Below are positions 36,064 to 48,930 of a DNA stretch of 64,000 nucleotides, piece after piece. The stretch covers positions 435,296 to 499,295 of the forward strand of contig VZTJ01002478.1 of NCBI GenBank assembly GCA_013397795.1, written 5' to 3'. Made by a program: the position numbers and the translations under genes. Every line of letters starts with the position of its first letter. Positions within the stretch are counted from its first letter, which is position 1. Source of the DNA: Orthonyx spaldingii. Lineage: Eukaryota; Chordata; Aves; Passeriformes; Orthonychidae. Under the pieces are notes generated by a model. That model worked only from the letters and a program-made list of their open reading frames with translations. It had not been told where the DNA came from and did not search any database.

Positions 36064-39000
36064 ACACTTTTTAAGTGCATCACCTTCAGAGAAATGCCTG
36101 AAATTTGTCACAGTCTTATGGGTATCTGTCACTCTTTTATTTCCCCCAAAGTTTCTCTCTCTGTTAGGGAAGTCTTGTTGGAGTGAGTGTATCTAGCGTT
36201 GCAATTGTATTCATCACCTTATCAAGCAGCAAAGATGGTGGACGGCAGGAAGATGGAATAGTCACAGGGGCTCCACTGTCCTTTTTTGTATGGTCACCTA
36301 CCATCCCTTTTCTTCGTAGCTGACAGCCAGAAATATGCTGCTTTCCCTCAGTAAAAGAATGACAGAATGAGAAGGACTGGGGCTTTGGCAGGGGCCTTTA
36401 AGTCTCTGCTGTTAATGTATTGTTTGGCTGTGGGTTTTTTCCTAACTGGAATTGTGAGTGCTTTCCTTCAAAATTCATATCATCTTCCAATTGTCGATTG
36501 GCCCCTCGCAAGTCTCAGGTCTTTTCTTGTTCCCTCCCAACTGGTTTTATAACTGAACTAGAAGTAACCTACATAGACCATAACAATACAAGGTGTAAGC
36601 AAACTGTCATTACTGTACTGCTTATGTAATAAGGCAGAAGTCCAAATGTAAGGAGTGGTAGATGAAATTTCATTGCAAAATGAGTGACCCATATGAAGTT
36701 TTTTTTGTCTTCTAAAAACGTTGCATTCATTATATTTTTAAATCTAGCAGTGAAATAGGCGCTGTTGGTACAACTGCTTTTGTATAAACTGTTTTCTAAA
36801 CTAATTAAACACTAATAAATCCTGTTCAGAAACACATGCATGCATGCAATCTCTGCATATAGTTCATATACACCTTATAATTTCATATGATGCATCTTCA
36901 CAGTCTTATCATGTAGTATTTTTTTTTTAAGTAAGAAGCTGTAAATTGAAATTAAACTGCCAATTCTGAAATATTTACTTCAGTTTAAAGACTACATCAG
37001 GATGGGACATAACAGTGTCTGTTGAAATCTACAGAGGTCAAAACTTAGATTAAAGGAAATATTTTGAGTGAATAGAATTGGAGTTGCCAGAAACTCCTCA
37101 ATTTGATTTGCTATTATAGTTGGAGAGAAGAAATTTGGATATCATAGTGGGATACGGAATAATGAGAAGCCATATTAAGTCCTTGTTGCCTGTCAGAAGG
37201 AACAATGATTCTTCCCTCTTTTACCACTTTTTTCTAAATCTACAACCTATGGGAAACAGAGCAAAGCCTCTGCTTTGTTAGAATTCTCTCTTTAGAGGTA
37301 TCCAAAACCCAGCAGTTTTCTTTCTTAGTCCTTTGCATCTGATGTGGTCTTTGCACCTCAGGCAGAAGCATTCCTGTTCCTATTTCTCCTTCATAAATTC
37401 TAATTCAGTGTTTTAAGTTTCTTTGCTTTTAAACATTTGGGGGCTCTTTTTAAGCTGAAACATATTTTAAGACTTTGAAAAAAGTTAGTCTTTTTCTGGT
37501 TAGTTTAGTTACTGTTACTTGTCTGTGAGGTAAGCCTAGAATTCTTCTCCCTAATTGCACTGGGGATCATTTACTCTTGTACTGTGGGAACATTAGGTGA
37601 AATGACTGATATAAATATATAGATTACATCAGTACATATAGATACTATTTTCCTTATTTTTAGACTAAATTAAAATCCTCTTTAAATTATGTTAAATATG
37701 TGTCTGACTATCATGTTTTCATAAAAGGTTCAAAAATAGAATATGTAATTCTAAAACAGAATTACACATGCAAATAATTTCAACTTCCATTTTGTTGACC
37801 TTATAAGCAATAAGTAGTCACTAAAGTTGTCTTTCAGGAAGTGAAATGAAGGTAGAAGATCTAATGGAGGAAAATTTTCAGTTATTGCTATAATTAGATA
37901 TATTTTGTGATTGCTTTTGCTTCCTTTTTTTTTTTCCTCCAGCTGAAGTGACCTTGAAATTGAAGTAAAACAATATTATATTCAACTTTGTTGAAGTGAA
38001 ATAATATTATAAAGTTGCCATTTGGAAGGAGGGTCAGCAATAAAATAGCGTTTCTTTTCAATTTCTGGCATACACTTGGTTGTGTTTGCCACAGTTAAGC
38101 ACAAGACTTGCTATTTCCAGGTCCTCTTTTAATTGTATGGACTACATCAGGTATACATTGAAGAATTATCTTCAGAATTAACTGCTAATTTCCCACACAG
38201 CTAAAAACAGACCAGTAAGAGGGATGCAAAAATGGGATCCAAAACATATTTATGCCCATTCTTAAGGAAAGAGTTATATTTTACCAGTAACTAATTGGAA
38301 GAGAGCTTTATTTAGACATGGAGATGAGCTTGATGTAACAACGTTACTTAAAGAACTTGGGTTATAAATGAAGTGTTATATTTTTAAATCTATAGATATT
38401 TTGAGTAAAGTTATTAATTTCACTTTCCCCCCTGAAAATAACTGTATTACATGTATGTTAATTGTATTAGTAACATAAAATTGAAGTGACATTATATTTT
38501 TGGTAGTCAGATTAATGGCTTATTGTTTTATCCTGTATATCTAAAGTGCATATTTAATGTAATACATCTTTCGAGAAAAAAGCCTATGTGCATTCATCTT
38601 TTTTTCCCTAATACATATGAAAAGTCTCATAGCAGATTCTGCAAAGCATACCTGAAGGAATTTGTGGGTTATGATCCTGCACAGCATAGACATGTTAATC
38701 TAACTGCAATTTCAAGCAATCATCATCCTATTTGTATTGAAATATTTAACTTTTAATCTCCCAAAATTATGTCATTGCTTTTAAGACAGTTAAATAAGCA
38801 GTTAAATATAACTGGTATTAGAAAACTGATGGATCTGACATTTCTGAAAGTTCTGAACCTGAATTTTATTCAGAATTCTTATATTCCTCTTGATATTTCA
38901 CATGACTACTTCCACTATTACGTTGCCTGTGTCCTGCCCTCTGTTGTAATCCTCATTGCTACAGAATACAAATAATTGTTGTCCTCAAAACACCACAGAC

Positions 39001-42000
39001 TGCACACAAAGCAACATAGAACAGTGTTCACCTGGGTTATAGTTTTTTGTCTGAAACAGTAATAATATTTAGTGAGACCTGAAGTTAGAAAGAGAGGAAA
39101 TTAGTAACCAGAATAAAACCAAAATGCTGATAATGGAGAAAAATAAGCTGAATCGAGTCAAATTTTCTCTCTTGTTATGACCATTTGTAATTAATTTTTT
39201 CAGTTGTCTTTCACTTTGCCTTTTTACAAAAGTATTGGTAATGCAAAAAAAAAAAAAACAAAAAAACAAAAAATATCATCTTTCCAATTATGATGGAGTA
39301 TTTTTCAGTGTTTCCTGAAATTTGACAGTTTTATAGCAAGAAAGAGGTGGTTAGAACATGTTTATGCACTCTTTTTACATAATTCATGTGTAAACACACA
39401 CATGCAAACACATTCAGGTTATTCTGAGAAAAAGCTTACACAGAGCAATACAATAGCATTGCAAACCAAAGGAAATGTATAAAATAAGTCAGATAAAAGT
39501 GCCAAGGGAACTCATAAAATTATTTTCTGTGTTTCCCCACTATTTGTTAGAACTGGAATTTATTACTTGATAAACCATGGTAATTATGTCCTCAATTTCC
39601 TCTTCAATGTAGCAATTTTATTCTTTGAAAGATGGCTACTTAAATATGTTGTGCTAGTTCCCAAATAGTTTGTTGGTATTATGTTTGAGAAAAGAAGCTC
39701 TATAAAATATTTTAAGTTTTAAAATGAGCAAACATTCACAAAGTAGTGTTTGAGTTAGAAATGGGTCTGGGAGGATTCATGATGCAGATGCAAAATTGAT
39801 CCATTTAAAATCTCATCATTCAAGATTGATGGCTTGTTGGGGCCAGAATTAAATCTTCTTATTTCTATGACTTTCCCCAATAAAGAGTAAATTCTGTGTT
39901 AGATTCTGTCCTAGTGGTAAAATTGTTCTTGGATTTATCATAAAAGATAGATCTATGAATAAAGCATTCAATGCCAGAGTAAAATTTTCCTCCAGTTTAA
40001 TTGTATAGAATCAATAAATGTTTCAAAGAAAAAAGTAATCTAGAAATCTAATAAAACCATCTTGAAAATACTTGGTAAAAATATTATTTTTGTTGGTTTT
40101 AAGAGGCAAAAATTGATTGTTGAGGGATCAGATTAAATATAATTTAGTAACAAAAAAACCCAAAGTTGTTTATGCAGAACAAATAGTATTTTATGTGACT
40201 TGAGGAAAGCAGTTAATTATATATTGCTCTAAATATCTTTGTGTCAGTTTTCCTCAGTTAAAATAGTTTGTTTTTCTTATTTAGTTCAAAGATTCTTTGT
40301 GTGATCTAGTTTGAAAGAAAAACCAGAGGAGGAGAATTACAGCAAGTATACTGCAGAGATGACAAATGCAGCTGGATCAGTTATGGGCTTTGGTAAGGCT
40401 GTGCTGTTGGGAACCCGCAGAGGTATCACAGCTTTTCTCTAATCAGAGGATAGAGAACATTTTGTCATAGAGTGAAAGAAGGCAGAAAGGAGGGGGAAAG
40501 GACATGTCTTAATTTCTGTACAAAATCTGCTCATAAAAAAAAAGTTTTGGATGGACCTCAAAGCCTTTGCAGAGCATTCCTTTCACTGTATGCTTTCAGA
40601 TTTGATGAACACAATGCAGCTTCTATTATTCTACATTTTGGGGTACTTTAATCAGATTTATGGAGGGGTTTTTTTTAGAGTAGCTTACTGTTACTGAACA
40701 GGTGTAATGATAATTTCAGAAAGCATTGTCTTTCTAAAAATGTGGAAAAAAATCCTTGCTTTTTATTAAAAGTTGCACTGAAAATTACTGTGGCTGAGCA
40801 AAGGTCAGTAAAATACCTTTATTTAATATAGTAAAAGAATAACAGCTAATTTACCTTCAGTTTTAAATTATTGATAAGCACACCAAACTTATCTTAAAAT
40901 CTGTTTCTATTCCATGTATCAAATCCTGATATTGCAGAACCAAAAGTTCCCCAAAAGACAACTACATGTAAATGTAAATAAAGCATATGAAAAAATCTTG
41001 AAGAACAAGCTGACAAGAAGACTAGCATATTTTATTTTTCTAGTGATTTCATTTTAATGGCATAACATGATTAAGCAGTTTTTTATTATTTATTATATTC
41101 AAGGTAACAGATATAGCAAGAGATTTTAAGGACATATGCTAAGATGCCATCATGAGAAGTAAATGAAAGTTTACTACGAGTGGCTTTGATCTCAAGTAGC
41201 TTAAAAGGCAATGTTTAATCAGAATCAGAAAATCAGCGTCAGGAAGAGGCAGAGCACAATTTGTCCACAAATGTAACATGATTTTTTCTAAACAAACAAA
41301 AAGAAATGTGAAAGTGTAATAGGAATCTCCAAGTTGTCAAAATGTTCACACAAACTTTCTCAAAAGACAGCTCAGTTAACAATCAGTTATTTTGGTTTGA
41401 GGGCTGAAGTTTTGAGTGTACTAGGCTTAATTTTCTCTTCAGCAGTTCTGAGCAGATTTCATCTGCCAGCACATCTCTTAACTCAGAGAATATTGAGTTC
41501 TTTTCTTACATAGAATTGATATTCAAGAAAGAAGAATTAAAAAATATGATAAACAGAGATACGACTTATGTTAGTGACCTCAAGTAAATAAGAAAGTGAA
41601 AAATGGTAAGGAAAGCATAATGAGGTATTCGTGATTGTGTCACAAGAGAGCCTGAGAGTCTGTTATCTCACAGTTTATGCCAATCAGATTTCTGAAATAA
41701 AATGGGCATTGTTGTTGTAGAGTCTATAAGATAATGAAACACCTAAAATCCTCAGCATTAGCAGAGTGATTGAATTATGCCATTTCCAGAATAGGTGTGT
41801 AATTCCCAAGTTAAAAGAGGTAACTCAAAATTAAAGTCTTGGCATAGTCACTGAGTTGGTTGCACTGGTCAGTATACCTTTTATTTCTGTTGTAGTTTCA
41901 TCATTTGTGCGGTTGAAAATTATGTTCGATGTATAGCGTTATGAAAATGAATTTACTCAAATGTGCTGAAAAGTAATGAGTGTGAACTCTGAGGGGAAAT

Positions 42001-45000
42001 AAGAAAAAATATTACAGCATGGCTACTCGCAGTACCCCTCACTGTTTTTGTAATTATATATAGAAAATTCTAGATTTCTGCTAACTATTGGAGATAGTAG
42101 CTTCTTACACATAGCATAGCTGCTGTCAGTGAGGAAGATCCAGGTTATTTTTCTACCCTTTGGAAGATATTTGAGTCCTAGCACTTCTGAAGTCTTTGTT
42201 TCTTTATTTGTATGCAGACAAAGGTGTTGCTATGTACTCACTGATGCTCCTATGCCAAAGGCACTGCAGAACAGAATATAAAAAAAATCCTGAAGGGCAA
42301 AACTTTTGTATTTTTTAAATCAGCTTATGCTATTGGTGATGTCTTATTGTTGTTCATAACTGTAGTATGTAACAGTATATGTCTAAAAGGAGTTTCCCAA
42401 AAAAATTAGCTGGTACAAAAATTAATCGTCATGATTCAGCAAATGTCATTCTTCCACCTGGGTCAATACTGACCTAGTTCTATTCGCATGACTTTGGGTC
42501 ACAGCGTTGTTGAAGATAGATCTTAGATAAGATATAAAGTTGAAGACTTTACATTGATTATTTGATTTTCAACCTTGAGGTAAAGGCATGTAGGAAACCA
42601 ATGTAATCTTTACAGAATATTTCACTGTTCCTGTTCTGTCTACAGTCATCTGATGTCTGGCCACATTTTCCAGAAGTTTTGAATTAGTGAAATGTAAAGA
42701 TGAAACAGAAAAGTTACTTCAGGAATGAAACAGAAATAGTTGCATTCTGACATCGATAACCTCAGTTTTAAGAAATGAAGAATTTAGCTATACGTCAATA
42801 ATTCAAGCTTAAATTTCTTTCTATACTATTATAACTTAATCCAAATTGAAACATCAAAACGAGTGAATAAATGTCTTCAACAAAACACAGAAGGTTATTC
42901 AAAATTTAGGTTAAATAGTACTTTCTGTCAAATATTTGTGCAAACACTGGGAATGTGCTGTTTTGCATTTTTAATAGTTATAAGTTTCATAGCAAAACCC
43001 TACAGGAAAAATATTTTTTGCTATTTGGTTTAACTTTTTTTATTTAAGCAGTTGTAAGGATTTTTTAAAAAAATGCATGTTTTAAAAAGGAGTACAACTA
43101 CGGAATATGTTCAAGTGGTTATAGCATGTAGCAAAATATTTTGCAGCCATTTAGATACTGAATATTTCTACAAATAATATCATTAGACTGCTTAGGTTTC
43201 TTGCACTAAATCTCTTAGAAATCTAAATCCACTGAGGTAAAATCTATTTTGTTTATTCTTCTAAACCAGCCCCTAGAGACACTGTTTTATGGACATTTTA
43301 CCCACTAGCTTAAGAAGACCATTGTTACTGTTTCATGTGTACTGTATTTAGGCCATCAACAGCAAACATGGAAATTGTATTTTGTAGCCCTCCAGGGAAG
43401 GAAAGACTTGATAAGTATCCACCAAGTGCACTTACTTCAAGTGACAAATTAAAACAGAAGTAGGAAAACACAGGAGCCACAAAATTATATTGTCAGTCTG
43501 AAAATTTGATTACACCAAGTTGAAAATACTAGTTGACAAGAAAGTTGATCAACAGACTGATCTTAGACCTCTTGGGCTCAATTTGGAAAGGGAAAATAGG
43601 AGCAGAGATGATAAATTATATTAAAACAATATCTGCTAGCAGTACTATATACAGTGTTGGCATTTCCATTAAAAATCAGTGTCTTCAGGGAGGTCTCAGT
43701 TTGACCCAGAGTGGTGGGATGTTTTTATATTTACTTTTTGAGGGTTTATTGGTTGATATTATCTATTTTTTAAATATATATTTGCAAGAGAGGAAATCTA
43801 TTGCTTGTATTTTTGAGCTGTAAAGACACTTTTAGCATATAAAGGTCTTAATTTAAGGTGTTTCCCTGGTTTACCACTGAATTGAACAACTGGTTTTGCA
43901 GGTATTTACTCTTTTGTGTAAATGATCTAGCTTACATATCTATTGCTAAAGAAAATTAAGAAAATCCTGGTTTCATATCTTTAGCATTTGATTTCTTTAT
44001 TTCATTGAATAATGTAGTGTTGTGATTTGTAAAATATAATTTTTTCGCACCACAGCCATTTGAGAACTGTAAGAGATATCTGTACAGTAGATAACTGCAC
44101 AAGTATTTATGCTGACCCTCTGATTCCATATTCAGTGAAATGACCTATGTTTTTACTACTATTTTAAATTAGGTATGAGAAATGGCTGCTGGTCTTTTGT
44201 GCTTTCAATTTCTTCTGTATCTCATCTTAAAAAGACACACGTGTGTGTTTATAGACTCACTGTTTCATTTTGAAATGCTAATTTCGATGAAATTACCAAA
44301 AAATGGAAACAAAAAAGCAAAAACTGAAGTGTATCGGAAGAATCAATTAGCTTAATTATTTAATCATATTAAAAATGTAATTAATTTCCTATTTTGGCAT
44401 AATAGTCGTTATTTAGCAAAATAAAAATTAAATTTGTATAGAGCTTGGGAACAATATACAGCTCTCTTAATTTTTCTATATGTGTATGTATATGTATAAA
44501 TATCTATCTAAACAAGAGAAGATCCTGCGAATTCAGTGTCTGAAAAGAGAATAAAATGCCTTTTGAGCAGCATCCCAATATAAAGGAGTCTCCAAAACTC
44601 ACAGCATAACTGCCTGTGGAGTCTGTCATAGAACCACATGCTGCTACTGGAAAAATACCTTCTACCTTGCTGAAAAGTGGTGAGATGAAGTAGCAATTAA
44701 GAATAGCAGGATAGTTTTGTTCACCTTCATGGCTGGGCATATTCTTTTCTTTTTTCCCTATACATAGAAATGCTCATAGAATGCTCCTTACAGTGTTGGT
44801 TCTGGTTAGTTCTGCTTGCCCCTTAATAACATTAAGTGTATTTCCGGTCCTATTTTTTGGGAATATTTTTAATGTCTGCGTCTTACATTTTTGGATTTTA
44901 TACCAGTTTTGAAAGACTGAAATAAATTATGTGTAAACTTTTTAAAAGAAAACCTGGTGTTTGATAAATGCTCATCAAAGCAATGCAAAGAATTACCAAG

Positions 45001-46528
45001 AGCACTGTTTACTGTGCTACAAATGCAGGCAGCTCATCAGCAGAATACCAACTCTGCTGTCTTTTTTGTGGTGCTTTTAATGCTGAAAAATACAACTAAA
45101 AATAGTAGAATATTTCTCTGTGTATTAAATCTAAAGATATTATGTCTGGCTCAGAGGAAATTCCTAGTATGTAAGTTGCCATTTCCCATGGAGGGTAGGA
45201 CTGTGAAGTTTTACTTTGTGTGCAGTGTTTTTGTGCTGCTCTACTCCAAGCACATCACCAGCCACTGCCAGAGGCAACATAGTGACTCTATAAACCTTTA
45301 TGAAATATAAACCCACCTTTATATTTCATAGCATTTTGAAATTTAAATTCAGTTTATTGCCAAATTTCAAGTCTAAATAATTTGGACAGCTCCTTAGAGC
45401 TGTGAAACTTGTCCTTTGAGTTTCTCTGTATCCTGGAATACCGTGCAATACTCATTTTTACATCCTACATCTTGGTGCTTAAAAAAAGAGAAAACTTGTT
45501 GGGAACTCTTTTGTTATAGATATTGTTTTGAAATTCAGCTTTCCAAAGTACTTGGTTGAATTGGAATGTTCTTTTAAAAAAAGGTATTGTTAAGGAGTTA
45601 ACACTGCTGGCTGATAAATGCCTAGCTGATTACATGGCTTTTTTTACTACTATACATAGTTAGAGAAGTGTTTCCCCTCATTTGTCACAGATCCTATTGA
45701 TTCCACGTCAGAGCTCTCTAAATGGCTCCTTCAATGGCCAGTCTCTTTTTCATGTGTCCACAGAGCATATACCTTTCTTTTGCATATGGCTACATTTTGG
45801 CTCGGGCCTTTGCATAAAATACATCCTATTTACATAGCAGTATTCCACACCATATGAGAGTTACTGGATGCTGTGTTGTCTAAATTTAACCTGGCATTCA
45901 AATATAGTTTCTAAGTTATGGTAGAAAGCATATTGTATTGGAATTTTTTTAAATCACTATAAGAAAGAAGTTTTATGGAAAATAATGATTTTTTTTAAAT
46001 GCATGTGCATCTTCCATTAGCAATATTCTGTGTTACATATGTGCATTAAAGAATAATTATAGATTAAGAAAACTACAGAAAGGACAAAATGTATTTCAGC
46101 AAATAATTTTCAAAGGCTTATTTTCTACCCTAACATCTTGTGAACATTTATCTTTTTTTTTCTTTCATATTTTTGTCACTAATACAGCCTGTCACAGAGA
46201 TGGGGTAACTGATGTTCTCATTAACACATCCCTTGGGGTGAATTAGAGTGAAACACCGAATGAGCAGTGCATGCCTATATATGTATATTTTAGAACAATT
46301 TGGTTGCAATGGAAAAGAGGTATGCAGCTGTTAGCTATTATTATCTGTAGTAACATAATAATATAAAAGTATAAAGCTATCACTTAAGACATATATAAGG
46401 AAAAGATAAGTGTCAATACCTCACTGATAAGTCAGATGGTTATTCAGACTGTAGAAAGATTAGAGCATGTGACCTCTTGTTTCCTTCTCTTGATTTTTGA
46501 TTGGAACATGTGTATGAGTATTTAGTTA
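36064..46528. other. 10.5 kb AT-rich stretch, no gene recognised
   Basis: The largest block in which I recognise nothing beyond simple sequence: a 14-nt A-run at 39245-39258, an imperfect 20-bp direct repeat with 31-bp period at 37961-38011 ('tgaagtaaaacaatattata' and variant), and the palindrome 'acacacgtgtgt' at 44235-44246. Frames such as 36367-36552, 38523-38756, 43533-43823 and 44957-45310 have no recognisable similarity. Long unique AT-rich DNA in birds often hides conserved enhancers, which cannot be judged from one sequence. Confidence 0.45.
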
Positions 46529-46761
46529 GGCCAGAGGAGGGCCACCAAGATGATCAGAGAACTGGAACCTCTCCTATGAGGTTGAGAGAGTTGATGCTGT
46601 TCAGCGAGGAGAAGAGAAGGCTCCCAGGAGACCTCATAGCAGCCTTCCAGTATCTAAAGTGGGCTTATAGGAGAGCTGGAGAGAGACTTTTTACAAGAAC
46701 TTGTAATGAGAGTGACAAGGGGGAAATGGCTTTAAACTGTAAGAGAACAGATTTAGATTAG
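46529..46761 (+). pseudogene. CR1 ORF2 tail remnant
   Basis: The open frame keeps 'RLRELMLFSEEKRRLPGDLI', 'AAFQYLKWAYRRAGERLFTR' and 'GEMALNCKRTDLD', the CR1 ORF2 C-terminus before its last block. The stop at the end comes where the family reads on, so the copy is dead. Confidence 0.8.
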
Positions 46762-46990
46762 AGAAGAGGAAAAAAATTATTTCCTGTGAGCATGGTGAGG
46801 CACTGAACAGGTTGCCTGGAGAAGTGGTAGATGTCCAGTCCCTGGAGGGGTTAAAGGACAGGTTGATAGGGTTTTGAGCAACCTGGTCTAATGAAATGTG
46901 ACTCTGCCCATGGCCAAAGGGTTGGACTAGATGATCTCTAAGGTCCCTTTCAATTCAAACTGTTCTATCATTCTATAATTCTATTAATCT
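46529..46990 (+). mobile_element. CR1 LINE, 5'-truncated, plus strand
   Basis: About 460 bp, from 'ccagaggagggccaccaaga' through 'gaactggaacctctcctatg', 'ggagaagagaaggctccc', 'agcagccttccagtatctaa', 'gaacaggttgcctggagaag', 'gagcaacctggtctaatg' and 'ggttggactagatgatctct' to the terminal 'attctataattctatta' tail. The tail is clear, so the 3' border is close to 46990. Moderately young. Confidence 0.97.
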
Positions 46991-47540
46991 AATACACTCA
47001 GGAGGAATCATTTATTGAAGAATGTTAGGATGAACTAAACCAGAAGCAATGACTGAAGCATGGTTTTGTAATTGTGCACTTTGTTTGTGAGAGAGGGATC
47101 ATTCTCCTTCAACTGTGAACTTCTTTCAGTGTTAACTAAAAACAAAAGTCTAATTTTGAGTATTTTATGAGAGAAGATAGACTGGTAAGCTTGGACATGT
47201 GATATGAGAGAAAAAGTGTCAATAAGTAGACTACCTGTGAAAAATTATGCAATTAACAAATATTTCATTTTTCTTCCCACAACACTTTTTGTTTGAGAGC
47301 AAGTTCAAATATTGCATTATTTCAAGTACATAGGCATGGAGTTCTGGTAGAACATTTTGGTAAAAAGACATCTGTTATTTCTCTTTCAAACCATGTCACT
47401 TAATTTCTTGAAGAAACTGGCCACACTAAAACTAATCATGGTTATCTCTGCACTAGAAGGTTGTAACAAGAATAGGTTACTCAGCTGTTCAGAAGTTTTC
47501 TCATTTCCAACATCAGCATATTAGTGGGCTGTTTATAATT
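46991..47540. other. Spacer between two opposed CR1 copies
   Basis: Unique-looking AT-rich DNA; nothing recognised. Confidence 0.5.
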
Positions 47541-47871
47541 ACAGAATGGGGCAGACTGGAATGGACTATAGTGAGTCATGTGGTCCAACCTTCCTGCTCA
47601 AGCAGAGTCATCCCAGAGCACATTGCACAGGATTGTGTCCAGACAGTTCTTGAAAATCTCCAGTGACGGTGACTCTACAGCCTCTTTGGAAAATCTGTTC
47701 CAATGCTTGATCACCTGCACAGCAGAGAAGTTCTTCCTCATGTTCAGGTGGAATTTCCTGTGCATTAGTTTCTGCCCATTGTCTCTTGTCCTATTGCTTG
47801 GCGCCACCAAGCAGAGCCTGGCTCCATCCTTGTGACACCTTCCCTTCAGATACTTGTATACATTGATGAGG
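47541..47871 (-). mobile_element. CR1 LINE, 5'-truncated, minus strand
   Basis: About 330 bp. Plus-strand text runs 'acagaatggggcagactgga', 'tggtccaaccttcctgctca', 'agacagttcttgaaaatctc', 'aatctgttccaatgcttgat', 'ttgtctcttgtcctattgct', 'cttcagatacttgtatacat'. The minus frame 47598-47810 keeps the ORF2 end '[20 protein letters not shown]' and '[19 protein letters not shown]'. The 5' truncation is near 47871, in T-rich sequence. It faces the plus-strand CR1 550 bp to its left. Confidence 0.95.
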
Positions 47872-48777
47872 TTTATAATTTTTTTCTTTATATTCTGTGT
47901 TTCTTATACTCTTTCCTTACACTCTTTCCTTACAGTATTCTTTTGTGTATTAAGTAGAGAAGGTGGATTTAGCTTTTTTCTCATCATTTTTGAACAATAA
48001 ATCTTGTGATCTATAAATGAATAAATCTTTATTCTAGCACTTATTTTTTTCCAAAAGTCTGGAATAAGCACCCTATATTACATATTTATGAATAAATATG
48101 TTTGAAAATTTATATTTAATATTTATTTGTTTACACACACAGTACCAAAACACTTATAAATTAAAATCAAATTCAGTAATTCCTGTTAATATTCAGACTT
48201 GATTTTAGAATTAGTTTTCTTGTGCATATGGAAGAAACCTGCCTATTAGTGTGCATAATAACCTGCTTGATAATCTTCTTTCTTCCTTCAGGAAACCAAG
48301 TTTTTCGAAAGCTGTTTTTTGTACTTGTCTCTTTCCTTGTTTATTTGCAAAGTACAAGTGTAATATTTCATATTTATTTTTCTTAGACACTGGAATAGGT
48401 ATTCTGCATTGCTAACAAAATAAGAGAGTTGACTAAGTGCAGAGCTTCTTCAACTCAACTAAATTAAAACTGTCTTGAAGATGCAAAATAACATATTTCC
48501 TGTATCCTAACAAACTGCTCATCCTTTTCCATTGATAAATTACAGGTAAAAGAAATTTCAGATTGTGGGTGTCTGTGTTTGCATGTGTTTGTCATGTGGT
48601 ATGAAATACAGACAATACACTGTCATTCACATGACCTGCAGAAAGAATATTCATTTCGAGTAGAACTCGAAAATGGCTTTTGGTTATTACTTGATTTCTC
48701 TGTTTGCTTCAAGTAAGCAAACTTTAAAACAATATCAGAAAATCAAATAAGTGCTTGCATTTGACTTCAAAAAAAGT
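47872..48777. other. AT-rich stretch, nothing recognised
   Basis: A good acceptor-like 'cttctttcttccttcag' ends at 48292, but no donor follows within a plausible distance. Otherwise nothing. Confidence 0.45.
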
Positions 48778-48930
48778 ATCATAGGAATTATAGATGGAAA
48801 AAACTTATAAGGTCATTTTGCCAATCCATCTGTCTGTAGGAGATTTTTCCCTGTGGTATATTAAGAGTTTTATAACTTTCCACAAGATTTTATGAGTTCC
48901 CCAGGAGAGGATTTTGGTCTGTTGAGAGAG
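48778..48930 (-). mobile_element. Possible ancient CR1/L3-like 3' end
   Basis: 'atcataggaattatagatgg', 'aaggtcattttgccaatcca' and 'gagttccccaggagag' weakly follow the reversed 3' end of old L3-like CR1 elements ('catagaattatagatggaaa', 'gtcatctagtccaatcc'). Too diverged to be sure. Confidence 0.35.

Noticed and set aside
36180..36629. Two overlapping plus-strand frames and a GC-richer segment beside the composite CR1
   Set aside because: No similarity to retroviral or host proteins could be recognised.
37961..38011. Imperfect 20-bp direct repeat with 31-bp period
   Set aside because: Only two diverged copies in AT-rich sequence; not distinctive enough for its own entry.
40283..40414. Possible exon around 'ctgcagagatgacaaatgca' followed by 'ggtaagg'
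   Set aside because: The acceptor lacks a pyrimidine tract, so only the donor is convincing.
48276..48292. Good acceptor-like 'cttctttcttccttcag'
   Set aside because: No matching donor follows within a normal exon length.
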